Source: Clostridiaceae bacterium (GTDB lineage Bacteria; Bacillota; Clostridia; Saccharofermentanales; DTU023). From it: a stretch of DNA of 17,972 nt. The notes under the pieces were generated by a model that worked only from the letters and a program-made list of their open reading frames with translations, did no database searches and had not been told where the DNA came from. Location of the stretch: NCBI GenBank assembly GCA_012728535.1, contig JAAYEX010000267.1, positions 1-17,972 of the forward strand. The letters run 5' to 3'. The position numbers and the translations under genes were made by a program. How positions within the stretch are numbered: position 1 is the first letter of the stretch; each line of letters begins with the position of its first letter. Below are positions 7,497 to 15,660 of this stretch, piece after piece.

Positions 7497-10238
7497 TCAT
7501 TGCTCAACGCTGTTTAGGATCTCTGTTTTTCGCATCTTATGTGCAGAATTCTTCCCTTTATTATCTATCATCATCTGATGATCAGTTGTAATAACTGTTG
7601 CCTTAGGGAGTTTCTTTTTCCTCATAAGTAAATAAAACAGACAGGCACCCGCAGTTAGCAGAGATATCAGTAAACCGGCATAAAAGCCCGGCGGTGTGAA
7701 CTTCGCTTCGATCTGATGCTCGCCTTCAGAAACCGGAATCAGCATAAAGCTGTCGCGTATAGCAGTGACCTCAACCGGCTCATTATCTACTTTCACCTTC
7801 CAGCCCGGGTGGTTAAAAGTCGGTATAAAGACAAAACCTTCTTCCGGTGCCCTAATCGTACCTTCAAAAGAACGCGAACCCTGTTTCAGGTTTTCCAGAG
7901 AAGCTGATTTGTATCCCGCGATAGTCTCTTCAAAAGCCGCTTGGTTCAGGCGGACCAGATAAGCTTTGAAATCCCCGTCCGTCTGATCATTCCTGCCGAT
8001 GTTTAAACGAAAATGAATGGTGTCTCCTGCTTCCACATAGCCAAGGTCAATCATGCTGTTAGTTTTACCGCCGACGTGGAAGAAGTCCATGCCGTCGCGC
8101 AGGAAACCGTTGACATTCTTAATACCGGCATTGATATCGTCCCAGGCCAAATAATAGGATCCGCTTTCCGGAGCTACAGCATAAAGGAATGCCCAGTCGG
8201 AATCATTGCTGCGGGCATAGAATCGGTCACCGTCAGTTCCTCTCTCCTCAACATAGGCACCTTCGCTCAGCCAGGGCGAGAAGCGCAGACCTTCATAGAT
8301 CTGTTCGGCTCCGCCCATCAGATAATTCATATTTTCCTGAACTGCAAAGGGAGAATCAGCTAATTCCTGCATATTAATATCTGTTGCAGTGCTCTGGACG
8401 AAAAACCCGAAGGGAAGCGCATAGTCATTCCTGTACAGTTTGTAGTTAATGCCTCCGGAAAGCTCTGTCCGCAGATCTTCCAGAATAACTGTGTCCCAGG
8501 GACGGAAGAGATACTCAATCCCCATGATGCTGTCCATAAAAATACTTGATTCCTTATATTGGAAGCTGTTCACACCATTTGTAGGAAAACCAAGTTCTTC
8601 CAAAAAATCTATTGGTGCCTTCTGAAAGGTGGATGAGAAAATAGTGAAACCATTAGTGGAAAAAAGCATAGGATCATTGACAGTCGTGTCCGGCAGGATT
8701 TCGAAGCGCATATAGGGTCTGCCGTTCTCGTCCTTAATCTCCTCAATTCTGCTACTTATCTCCTTTGCACGTGCATTGTCTGTATAGTGGATGCGGTCCC
8801 CCAGTGGATAACGCTTCTGCAAATCACTGATGCCGCCTGATACATTAGCAAGAAGCTCGAGCAACATCACAAGTACCAGAGCTGTTGTACCCAGCCTGAC
8901 AAATACCTGCTTTTGGGGACGGACCGGACCGCTTGCACGCCGGCTTATTACAATCGCATACAGGCCCAGCAGGATCAATGTGGCTAGTACCCGCCATTTG
9001 CCCGCTCCCGTTTGATCCTGGTTCCACTCTCGCACCAAAACAAAAGCAAGAATTACCATGGCCATGCCCAATGCGGGACCTGCTCCTCGCCTGCGTATTT
9101 CAGGTAAGGCCTGATAAGCCATTACCAGAAGCAGGAGCACCAGCACAACGGCATAGCGATAGTCCAGCGAATTAGGATAATGGAAGCCATGCCAGGCAAA
9201 ATCCAGAACGGCGCTGTAGAAACTGATAAAGAGGAAGCCGATCAATCCCGCGTGTGCAATCTTCGTTTTTCTGCTAATAGTTTTACTTAAGAAAAAGTAG
9301 GGCAAAAGCAGAAGTGGCAGCAAACCTACATAAATATTGGGTAAACCGGACATAACATTCGGTTCACGCAAGATTTCCAGCTGGCCCATATAGTCAAACA
9401 TGCTGTCGGAGAAATTGCCCCAGCTCGGAAAGGTATCGCCCGCAGCGGAAGTGATGGAAAGGGCTCTGACAGTTGGCAGCAAAACTACCGCCGCCAACAT
9501 AGCGGCAAGAATCGAGAGTCCGATTATCTGTCCCAGTTTACTAAAAAATACCTGCCAGGATGCTTTATTGATATAGCGGGCGAGGAGCAGTAGTGCGTAA
9601 AGAGCGATGAAGATACAGGCAAAAAATGCTGTGTAATAGTTAAACATCAGCATTAGAGCCAGACTGATCAGATACAGTTTTCGTTCACCATAGCGAACCA
9701 GGCGGATCAGCCCCAAAACTGCCAGCGGAAAAATAATCAGGGTATCAAGCCACATGATGTTCCAACTGTAAGCCAGAACGAAATTCGATAAGGCATAAAA
9801 GGAAGCAAAGAAGATGCCGGTGCGGTCCCTTTTGCGAAAACCGAAATTCAGAAGGCAGTGGAAGCTGCCGCCCATCAGACCTATCTTCACCAAAGTGATA
9901 AACAGAACCGCTTCTGATACATAAGCCCGGGGGAATATGAGCATGATCAGGTTGACGGGGCTGGCAAGATAGTAAGTGAACAGCGGGTAGAAGCTGGTGC
10001 CCAGTCCTCCCGACCAGGAGAAGAAAAGCGACTCGAAGGACCGCAGTTTGCGGCCATAGTCCACCAAAAAGGGGGCGTATTGATGATACAGATCAATCGT
10101 CAGCAGGTGGCGGTTTCCAAAAGGAAATAGGCCGTAGAAAGCATATGAGATATAAAAAACCAATAAGGGCAGAGCAAAGGCGATCAGGCTATCTCGCCTG
10201 AATGTCCGGCGTTGTTGCCTTTCAATCAGATTCATCAA
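7497..10238 (-). CDS. YfhO-family polytopic membrane protein
   Basis: Large (913 residues) integral membrane protein of the YfhO family, GT-C-like. Members are thought to move sugars from a lipid carrier onto cell-surface polymers; Bacillus YfhO has been linked to lipoteichoic acid glycosylation. A first membrane helix (about 20-38) is followed by the conserved loop with TIDLYHQY (47-54; the acidic Asp49 is a candidate catalytic residue) and WSGGLGTSFYP (75-85). Many more hydrophobic helices run to about residue 470. Then comes a long soluble, probably extracytoplasmic beta-rich part (about 475-850) ending in the typical PGWKVKVDNEPV segment, a last helix near 865-885 and a basic tail. MM at the start offers two ATGs; the Shine-Dalgarno is weak. 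It lies 55 bp after the DivIVA-like gene and 12 bp before the phosphorylase. The family is sure, the acceptor polymer unknown. Confidence 0.88.
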   Translation of the reverse strand: MMNLIERQQRRTFRRDSLIAFALPLLVFYISYAFYGLFPFGNRHLLTIDLYHQYAPFLVDYGRKLRSFESLFFSWSGGLGTSFYPLFTYYLASPVNLIMLIFPRAYVSEAVLFITLVKIGLMGGSFHCLLNFGFRKRDRTGIFFASFYALSNFVLAYSWNIMWLDTLIIFPLAVLGLIRLVRYGERKLYLISLALMLMFNYYTAFFACIFIALYALLLLARYINKASWQVFFSKLGQIIGLSILAAMLAAVVLLPTVRALSITSAAGDTFPSWGNFSDSMFDYMGQLEILREPNVMSGLPNIYVGLLPLLLLPYFFLSKTISRKTKIAHAGLIGFLFISFYSAVLDFAWHGFHYPNSLDYRYAVVLVLLLLVMAYQALPEIRRRGAGPALGMAMVILAFVLVREWNQDQTGAGKWRVLATLILLGLYAIVISRRASGPVRPQKQVFVRLGTTALVLVMLLELLANVSGGISDLQKRYPLGDRIHYTDNARAKEISSRIEEIKDENGRPYMRFEILPDTTVNDPMLFSTNGFTIFSSTFQKAPIDFLEELGFPTNGVNSFQYKESSIFMDSIMGIEYLFRPWDTVILEDLRTELSGGINYKLYRNDYALPFGFFVQSTATDINMQELADSPFAVQENMNYLMGGAEQIYEGLRFSPWLSEGAYVEERGTDGDRFYARSNDSDWAFLYAVAPESGSYYLAWDDINAGIKNVNGFLRDGMDFFHVGGKTNSMIDLGYVEAGDTIHFRLNIGRNDQTDGDFKAYLVRLNQAAFEETIAGYKSASLENLKQGSRSFEGTIRAPEEGFVFIPTFNHPGWKVKVDNEPVEVTAIRDSFMLIPVSEGEHQIEAKFTPPGFYAGLLISLLTAGACLFYLLMRKKKLPKATVITTDHQMMIDNKGKNSAHKMRKTEILNSVEQ

Positions 10239-10293
10239 TAATCTCTACTTCTTCTATTTTCGTGCTCTGTGCAGCTCAACTGACTGATGATGC

Positions 10294-11283
10294 TTAATCT
10301 TTATCGTCTTCAGGGTCGTCCTCTGCATTTAATTCTTCTGCAGCAAGTTCGCTGCCTTCTTCATGGTGCACTTCCGGCTGCCAGTATTCGTCCTCTTCCT
10401 GCCAGTCAGACTTATCTTCACTCTTTGCTTCATATCTATCCAAAACTGCATTGGTGCTTTCACTATTACTGCGCTCCAAGGCTGTTGCAGCCATGTCTTC
10501 ACCCGTTTCTGCAAACTCCAGAACATTAACAAGCAGGGTCTTACTCTGTTTGAGATATTCTCGATGTTTCAGACAAGCTTGTGCCAGCTCATCCAGCTCT
10601 TCTGACAATACCGCGATATCTCTCTTGGCCTTGCTCTCTTCTTCATTTCTGAGAGCACGACCCAAGAGAATCTCCTGGTCAATCCTAGCCCTGGCATCGT
10701 CGATCAGCCTCGCGCCTTCAAGTCTGGCTTCACGCAGAATAGCAGAAGCCTGATCCATGGTTTCCTGACGTTGCTCTTCCTCTGATTTCTGTTTTTGCAG
10801 ATCTTCATTCTTTTCCTGCAATTCCTCTAAATCGTTTTGCAACTTCAGCAGTTCTTTCTGGTAATCCAGCTTCTCCTGATTTAAAGCTCTTACAGCTTTC
10901 TGTTCGCGTGCTTTGGCTTCCTGGGCTTCTTCTTCAACTGCCTGTAGCTCGCGCTGCAAGGCCTCTATTGTTGATTCCGCAATTCTCATTTCTTCATTTG
11001 TCGAACCCTCAGCCTGATAAGCTGTAGCAAATGACTTGTCCTGGGTCCCGAGCGAATCCAAAACATCCTGCGTGCCGAAATTGCTGATCACCCCGCGTTC
11101 CGCTTCCGCTACAGCATTTTCTGTCAAACCGCAGCATACTTGTCTGGCTTTATTAATTAAAGCCCTGATTTGCTCATAGACATCTTCTCGGTCGTATCCG
11201 CCGAAAGTCACTGTTTTAAGCTGTAAATCCTGAATATACTCCAGCATTTCTTCATCAAATTGCATTTCTACTGTTTTGCTCAC
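10294..11283 (-). CDS. DivIVA-like coiled-coil protein
   Basis: Predicted 329-residue cytoplasmic coiled-coil protein. A short N-terminal domain contains TFGGYDREDVYEQI (26-39), which resembles the GYD...V..F/I signature at the start of DivIVA/GpsB proteins. Long charged heptad-like stretches follow (about 97-175 and 180-255, with a part like the central region of ATP synthase b subunits), and the tail is very acidic (about 288-329). Such proteins usually organise cell poles, division or peripheral wall synthesis. The start is taken as GTG at 11283, because AAGGGGG lies eight bases upstream; the ATG at 11310 has no good site and would place that Shine-Dalgarno inside the gene. It is probably first in a unit with YfhO, in line with a cell-envelope role. 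The DivIVA assignment is moderate. Confidence 0.75.
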   Translation of the reverse strand: MSKTVEMQFDEEMLEYIQDLQLKTVTFGGYDREDVYEQIRALINKARQVCCGLTENAVAEAERGVISNFGTQDVLDSLGTQDKSFATAYQAEGSTNEEMRIAESTIEALQRELQAVEEEAQEAKAREQKAVRALNQEKLDYQKELLKLQNDLEELQEKNEDLQKQKSEEEQRQETMDQASAILREARLEGARLIDDARARIDQEILLGRALRNEEESKAKRDIAVLSEELDELAQACLKHREYLKQSKTLLVNVLEFAETGEDMAATALERSNSESTNAVLDRYEAKSEDKSDWQEEDEYWQPEVHHEEGSELAAEELNAEDDPEDDKD

Positions 11284-11291
11284 CTCTGAGT

Positions 11292-11298
11292 CCCCCTT
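11292..11298 (-). promoter_or_regulatory. Shine-Dalgarno AAGGGGG for the DivIVA-like gene
   Basis: AAGGGGG on the minus strand is eight bases from GTG at 11283. This decides the start in favour of GTG over the ATG at 11310. Confidence 0.65.
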
Positions 11299-11340
11299 AG
11301 ATATTTTCATTGTGCTTTTAAGATAATATCACTAAGGGTC

Positions 11341-11368
11341 ATTATACCTAAAGCCGGCTACTAACAAA
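11341..11368 (-). promoter_or_regulatory. Possible promoter for the DivIVA-like/YfhO unit
   Basis: On the minus strand a perfect TATAAT (11341-11346) follows TTTGTT (11363-11368) after 16 bp. It is placed about 58 bp ahead of the GTG start. The -35 is weak. Confidence 0.4.
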
Positions 11369-11426
11369 ATGTTTGTTTGCAAGAAGCATGTGAGCAGTTG
11401 TTCACAGGGGATTAATATTTTAGTCG

Positions 11427-11432
11427 TATAAT
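11427..11432 (+). promoter_or_regulatory. Possible -10 element for the opine dehydrogenase operon
   Basis: A perfect TATAAT lies 63 bp before the ATG at 11496. No well-spaced -35 is visible: TTCACA at 11401-11406 is 20 bp away, which is too long for a standard promoter. An activator may be needed, or the site may be fortuitous. No B12-riboswitch signature was seen in this 212-bp divergent spacer. Confidence 0.35.
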
Positions 11433-11495
11433 GAGTATTATCTATCATTCTTTATATTCTATTAATCGCCGATTCCATATCTCGGGAGGTCACAT

Positions 11496-12578
11496 ATGAA
11501 GGCAACTATTATTGGGGCAGGAAACACAGGCTTAGCTATGGCTGCTCATTTAGCCTTTGCAGGTAATAACGTCTACATTTATGACAACGATCCGGATACA
11601 GTCAACTTGCTGGAGGAAAGTAAATCTATCCGCTGTTCAGGCGTCCTCCAGGGCAGCATTTCCATCAGAGGGGCTACGGGAGATATCAGCCTTGCAGTAG
11701 AAGATAGCGACATGATAATTATTATGACGCCGGCCTTTGCCCATAAAGAGCTGGCTATACTTCTTGGCAAAAATCTGAAAAGAGAAATCCCCATTATCTT
11801 AAGCCCCGGAAGGACCTGCGGGGCAATTGAGTTTCAACACCATTTCAGCCTGCATAACAACACCCTGCAGCCGAGCATTTCTGAAACCCAAACCGTTATC
11901 CACACAGCCCGACGCTACACAGCTAACAGTGTCCATGTTATCGCAATTAAAGACTCGGTCTACCTGGCTACTTTAGAAGCAAGACAGAGTAAAGAAGTGC
12001 TGGCCGCTCTGCCCGAAGGCATCCGCGCCCACTTCAGTCCGGCAAAATCCATCATTCAAACTTCAGTCGGAAACACCGGTATGATCCTCCACTGTGCGCC
12101 GCTGCTGCTGAACAGTGGCTGGACCGAGAGTCCGAACTTTGGCTTCAAACACTATTGGGATGGCATTTCACCTCGGATCGCCGGATTTTTGGAAAAAATC
12201 GACCATGAGCGGGTTGAGGTTTCCAAAGCTCTGGGCTGTGAGCTTATCAGCACGACGGAATGGCTCCGTCGCAGCTATCATTCTGAAGGCAGCAATCTCT
12301 TTGAATGCATTCGAGACACACCGGCTTATGAAGCCATCGATGCTCCCGAAACACTGGATCACCGCTATATATTTGAGGATGTTCCCTGCGGTCTGGTTCC
12401 CCTGGAGGCTTTGGGCAGGCTCATGGATATTGATATGAAAAACACGGCTCTGACAATTGATCTCGCCTCTGCTCTGATGGAAGTAGATTTCCGTGAAACG
12501 GGTCGTAATCTGAAAGATTTTGACTTGAAGAGATTCTTTTCGACTTTACTGGAAAGGAGCAATAATGAGATCAGATAA
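11496..12578 (+). CDS. Opine dehydrogenase-family NAD(P)-dependent oxidoreductase
   Basis: Member of the octopine/nopaline dehydrogenase family, which reduces the imine formed by an amino acid and a 2-keto acid, or performs the reverse oxidation. The 360-residue protein starts with a Rossmann dinucleotide motif, GAGNTG (7-12). In the C-terminal domain it keeps the residues known as catalytic in N-(1-D-carboxylethyl)-L-norvaline dehydrogenase: the histidine of the NTGMILHCAP stretch (His199), and the arginine and aspartate of HRYIFEDVP (Arg290, Asp295), numbered close to His202, Arg292 and Asp297 there. GGGAGGT precedes the ATG by five bases. The end overlaps the B12-protein gene by 14 bp, which implies translational coupling and probably a shared pathway. 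Whether it makes or breaks an opine, or acts on another amino-acid-like compound, cannot be read from the sequence. Confidence 0.88.
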   Translation: MKATIIGAGNTGLAMAAHLAFAGNNVYIYDNDPDTVNLLEESKSIRCSGVLQGSISIRGATGDISLAVEDSDMIIIMTPAFAHKELAILLGKNLKREIPIILSPGRTCGAIEFQHHFSLHNNTLQPSISETQTVIHTARRYTANSVHVIAIKDSVYLATLEARQSKEVLAALPEGIRAHFSPAKSIIQTSVGNTGMILHCAPLLLNSGWTESPNFGFKHYWDGISPRIAGFLEKIDHERVEVSKALGCELISTTEWLRRSYHSEGSNLFECIRDTPAYEAIDAPETLDHRYIFEDVPCGLVPLEALGRLMDIDMKNTALTIDLASALMEVDFRETGRNLKDFDLKRFFSTLLERSNNEIR

Positions 12579-14466
12579 TTCCAAAGCTGTATACGCCTTC
12601 ATCAAACCTGCAAACGATGCCCATACCCTTGGCATACAGTCAGCAACTTCACTTCTTAAGGCTTGCGGATATGATGTCATCCACGCCGGAGAGCGGCTTG
12701 AGCTTGCTCTCTCTCATATCAGCGAAGAAAGAGCCCGGGAAGAGATAATCGACTGGATCAGCCGTAACAAAATTAACAGGGTCGGAATAACCTATCGCCT
12801 GGACAAGGCTGATGCTCTGAGGATCTTCGGATATTTTGTAGAAGAATTAAAGAAGAAGCAAATGCTCTCGTCTCAGGGCGGACCTGTTGACGCACTTTTC
12901 TTCGGCGGTTTACCTGAGTCCTGCCGGATTGTCACAAAGGAGTTCGGCGATCTGGTCAGCTGCTTTCAGGGCGGAGAATCCGCACGGGACACCCTATTAG
13001 CGATGGGCGTTCCCGGCGAAAAGATTCCTGCTGATATGTTGGAAATAAGTCAATATGACAATGACCGCGAGGCTTTCTCCCGAGAGCTGATTGACAAAGG
13101 CGACTATCGGGATCTCAGAAGTCATTCCGCTGACAATTACCCCGGTTTTGGCAGCAGACAGGACACCCTTCTGAAACGCCTGCAGGCGGGCAGAGACGGC
13201 GCTTATGGCAAGAGGCCACTCATCCGTGCCCATGTCGGCCCATATTCTTCTGATCAAAAAAGAACTGAAGCAATCAGAGAGTGTGCTGACTGGGCAAAAC
13301 AGTTGGCTGCCGGTGGCCTGCTCGACATTTTGTCTCTGGGGACCTCACAATTGTCGCAATCAAATTTTGGTGAAAACTGGCACGGCAAAATCAATGGCGG
13401 CGGTGTGCCGATCAATTCGCCTGATGAGTATATCAGGATATATGAGGCAGGAAGACCGCTCTTGCTTCGCACTTATGCCGGCACGAAAGACATCAGTGGA
13501 CTGGCAAGCATGTATGAGGAAACTATCAACATCTGCTGGCACGCGATGTCACTTTGGTGGTTTAACCGACTTGACGGACGCGGTCCGTATGACCTTTACA
13601 CCAGCCTGCAGGAACAGATTCTTGCCATCCGCTATATCGCAGGAACGGGTAAGCCCTTCGAAGCAAATGTCTCACATCATTTTTCTTTTCGCGGTGCTGA
13701 CGATATAACTTACATTGTCTCTTCATTTTTGGCAGCAAAGTTGGTCAAAAAACTGGGAATTAAAGTTTTCATTCTGCAAAACATGCTGAACACACCTGCC
13801 AGTAGCTGGGGTGTCCAGGATCTGGCTAAGTCCAGAGCCATGCTGAAATTACTGCGTTCACTGGAGGACGAAAACTTCAGGGTTCTGCTACAGCCACGTG
13901 CCGGGCTGGAGTATTTCGTTGCCGACCTGCATCAGGCAAAAGTCCAGCTGGCGGCAGTCAGCTGCCTCATGGATGATATCCGGGCTCATGATAATTCGAG
14001 TCCCGAACTCATCCATGTCGTAAGCTATTCCGAGGCCTCCCATCTGGCAACACCGGACATAATTGATGAAAGCATCCGGATAACACTCCACACATTGAAT
14101 GAGTACCGACGTGCGAAAAAAGCCGGGCTGGTCGACGATATGAGTAAAAATGAAGAAGTTGCCGAACGTGAACGCAAACTATACCGGGATTCAAAGCAGT
14201 TAATCGGCTTCCTGGAAAAGGCATATCCTGATCTATATAGTGCAGAGGGATTTTACAAAATCTTTGCTGCAGGCTTCCTGCCCACTCCTTATCTCTGGAA
14301 GGAGACAGAAGAATTCGCCCACGCTGTCAACTGGCGCAGTAAATCTCTCCATGGCGGTCAGCAACTGGTCAGCGATACTGATAGTGAAATATCTATGGAT
14401 GAACGTCTGGAGCTGGCTGCTGCCAATATCAGGGATGCAGAAAAGCTTCTGAAAATGCGCCAGTAA
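12565..14466 (+). CDS. Cobalamin-binding fused mutase-like protein, glutamate mutase-related
   Basis: A 633-residue protein that looks like the two glutamate mutase subunits (MutS about 137, MutE about 483 residues) joined in one chain. The N-terminal domain (about 1-150) has the B12-binding signature DAHTLG (18-23; DxHxxG, with His20 the expected cobalt ligand), VGITYRL (73-79) in the second-loop position and FFGG (112-115) in the third. The rest resembles the MutE barrel, notably GKINGGGVPINSP (274-286), HHFSFRGADD (371-380) and the following helix-strand unit through QNMLNTP (405-411). It would perform a radical carbon-skeleton rearrangement with adenosylcobalamin. The glutamate-binding arginines of MutE cannot be placed with confidence, so the substrate may differ. 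AAGGAG (12554-12559) precedes the ATG, inside the end of the opine dehydrogenase gene. No partner reactivase (MutL) is visible nearby. Confidence 0.75.
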   Translation: MRSDNSKAVYAFIKPANDAHTLGIQSATSLLKACGYDVIHAGERLELALSHISEERAREEIIDWISRNKINRVGITYRLDKADALRIFGYFVEELKKKQMLSSQGGPVDALFFGGLPESCRIVTKEFGDLVSCFQGGESARDTLLAMGVPGEKIPADMLEISQYDNDREAFSRELIDKGDYRDLRSHSADNYPGFGSRQDTLLKRLQAGRDGAYGKRPLIRAHVGPYSSDQKRTEAIRECADWAKQLAAGGLLDILSLGTSQLSQSNFGENWHGKINGGGVPINSPDEYIRIYEAGRPLLLRTYAGTKDISGLASMYEETINICWHAMSLWWFNRLDGRGPYDLYTSLQEQILAIRYIAGTGKPFEANVSHHFSFRGADDITYIVSSFLAAKLVKKLGIKVFILQNMLNTPASSWGVQDLAKSRAMLKLLRSLEDENFRVLLQPRAGLEYFVADLHQAKVQLAAVSCLMDDIRAHDNSSPELIHVVSYSEASHLATPDIIDESIRITLHTLNEYRRAKKAGLVDDMSKNEEVAERERKLYRDSKQLIGFLEKAYPDLYSAEGFYKIFAAGFLPTPYLWKETEEFAHAVNWRSKSLHGGQQLVSDTDSEISMDERLELAAANIRDAEKLLKMRQ

Positions 14467-14480
14467 GGAGATACATTGTC

Positions 14481-15059
14481 ATGCTGGAAATAGAACTTAA
14501 GGCCCTTATCGATGCCGGGTCTTTTCAGAATCTGGAAGAAAAGATCCTCGCACATAACTTTTACTTTTCGCAGCTACTTGAAGAGAGCGATCATTACTTT
14601 AATGCTCCCGACCGCAATTTTGCAGAAAGTGACGAAGCCCTGCGAATCAGGGAACAGAGAACTGAGTTGTCAGTTCAGACCATGCTTACATATAAGGGTG
14701 CTAAGGTGGACCCGCTCTCAAATACACGTGTTGAAGTGGAAACAGAAATCAGCGATGCTGCCGGGATGCGCGAAATCCTGAAATTTCTGGGCTATAAATC
14801 AGTTCTGACTGTTAAAAAGAAAAGAAGAGAGTATCGGGGTACAGCTGAGTTTTCACAGATCAATATCTGCCTGGATGAACTTGCCGGACTCGGTAGTTTC
14901 ATCGAGATCGAATACTGTGCGGAAAGTGATATCAGTCAAAAAGAGAGGGAAAGCATTCGCAACCGACTACTTTCCCTTCTGGATCTGCTTGGTATTTCCC
15001 GTTCCGGGCTTACACGGAAGTCTTATTTGGAACTGCTGATTGAGCAGGCTACATCATAG
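14481..15059 (+). CDS. CYTH-domain protein (class IV adenylate cyclase/triphosphatase type)
   Basis: A 192-residue triphosphate-tunnel enzyme of the CYTH superfamily. The N-terminal signature ExExK is present (Glu3, Glu5, Lys7). Further tunnel residues are Asp37 and Tyr39, RIR (55-57), Lys72, RVEVE (83-87), KKKRR (112-116), Asp132 in LDEL and EIE (142-144). The order fits the CyaB-like branch, some members of which make cAMP while others hydrolyse inorganic or thiamine triphosphate; the sequence does not decide between these. It follows the B12-protein gene by 14 bp with AAGGAG ahead, so it is the third gene of that operon. Its stop lies inside the 3' end of the convergent phosphatase gene (37-bp overlap). 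Why a CYTH enzyme accompanies these metabolic genes is unclear. Confidence 0.87.
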   Translation: MLEIELKALIDAGSFQNLEEKILAHNFYFSQLLEESDHYFNAPDRNFAESDEALRIREQRTELSVQTMLTYKGAKVDPLSNTRVEVETEISDAAGMREILKFLGYKSVLTVKKKRREYRGTAEFSQINICLDELAGLGSFIEIEYCAESDISQKERESIRNRLLSLLDLLGISRSGLTRKSYLELLIEQATS

Positions 15060-15655
15060 AAATCTTCCCAGGGAGTGTAAGGTATTTTGTTTTTTTCCAG
15101 AATACTGGCTAAAGTATCACGTGCAAAGACCTGATCCGATGCCAGAGCCATGCGATAATCGGTAATGTTGTCACCGACAGATATGGCCTTCCTGTACTCA
15201 TACCGGTCCATGATAAGAGTTTTTTGCATCAGTTCGCCATCAGTCTCATAGGCTGACTCCAGCTTGATGAACTCACCGCTGAGATCTACATCTACACCAT
15301 GAAAGGCAAGTATTTTGTCTTTATAGGGAGCCAGTTTTCTCTCAATATAGCTTTCCAGACCTCCTGAAATTACTACGACCGGAATACCCAGATCATTAGC
15401 TGTATCCAGCAGTTCTTCGAAGCCGGGGCGCAAGGCTACCTGATCAACATAATCAAGAATAGCGTCCATTTTATTAGACGGTATAATGCTGAAAGCCAGG
15501 TGCAGGGTGTCGGCCAAACTGCGCTCTCCTGCCCTCAATGCACTTTTTTCTTCTTCATAAACGGAAGGGTCGATGCATAGCTGCATCGATCCTTCCAAAG
15601 TTTCTTCGCTGGTAATAGTGCCGTCAAAATCTAAAAATAGAATCGTATCGTACAT
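15023..15655 (-). CDS. HAD phosphatase, MtnX/phosphoserine phosphatase-like
   Basis: A 210-residue haloacid dehalogenase-superfamily phosphatase. Motif I is DFDGTIT (9-15; nucleophile Asp9, acid/base Asp11), motif II is ISGG (96-99; Ser97), Lys145 is a candidate motif III lysine, and motif IV is GDNITD (161-166). The C-terminal part, FARD (177-180) through YTPWEDFY, closely follows Bacillus MtnX, the phosphatase of the methionine salvage pathway, which acts right after the RuBisCO-like enolase MtnW. The cysteine-rich insert of MtnX is absent. Only five bases separate it from the RuBisCO-family gene upstream, so it most likely dephosphorylates that enzyme's product or a near intermediate. The true substrate is open, because the upstream enzyme does not look like MtnW. 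Confidence 0.85.
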   Translation of the reverse strand: MYDTILFLDFDGTITSEETLEGSMQLCIDPSVYEEEKSALRAGERSLADTLHLAFSIIPSNKMDAILDYVDQVALRPGFEELLDTANDLGIPVVVISGGLESYIERKLAPYKDKILAFHGVDVDLSGEFIKLESAYETDGELMQKTLIMDRYEYRKAISVGDNITDYRMALASDQVFARDTLASILEKNKIPYTPWEDFYDVACSISSSK

Positions 15656-15660
15656 TGTCT

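Noticed and set aside
11311..11495. Cobalamin riboswitch upstream of the operon encoding a B12 enzyme
   Set aside because: No B12-box-like sequence or supporting stem structure was found in the spacer.
13205..13708. 167-codon open frame on the plus strand
   Set aside because: Alternative frame inside the B12-protein gene, with no family features.
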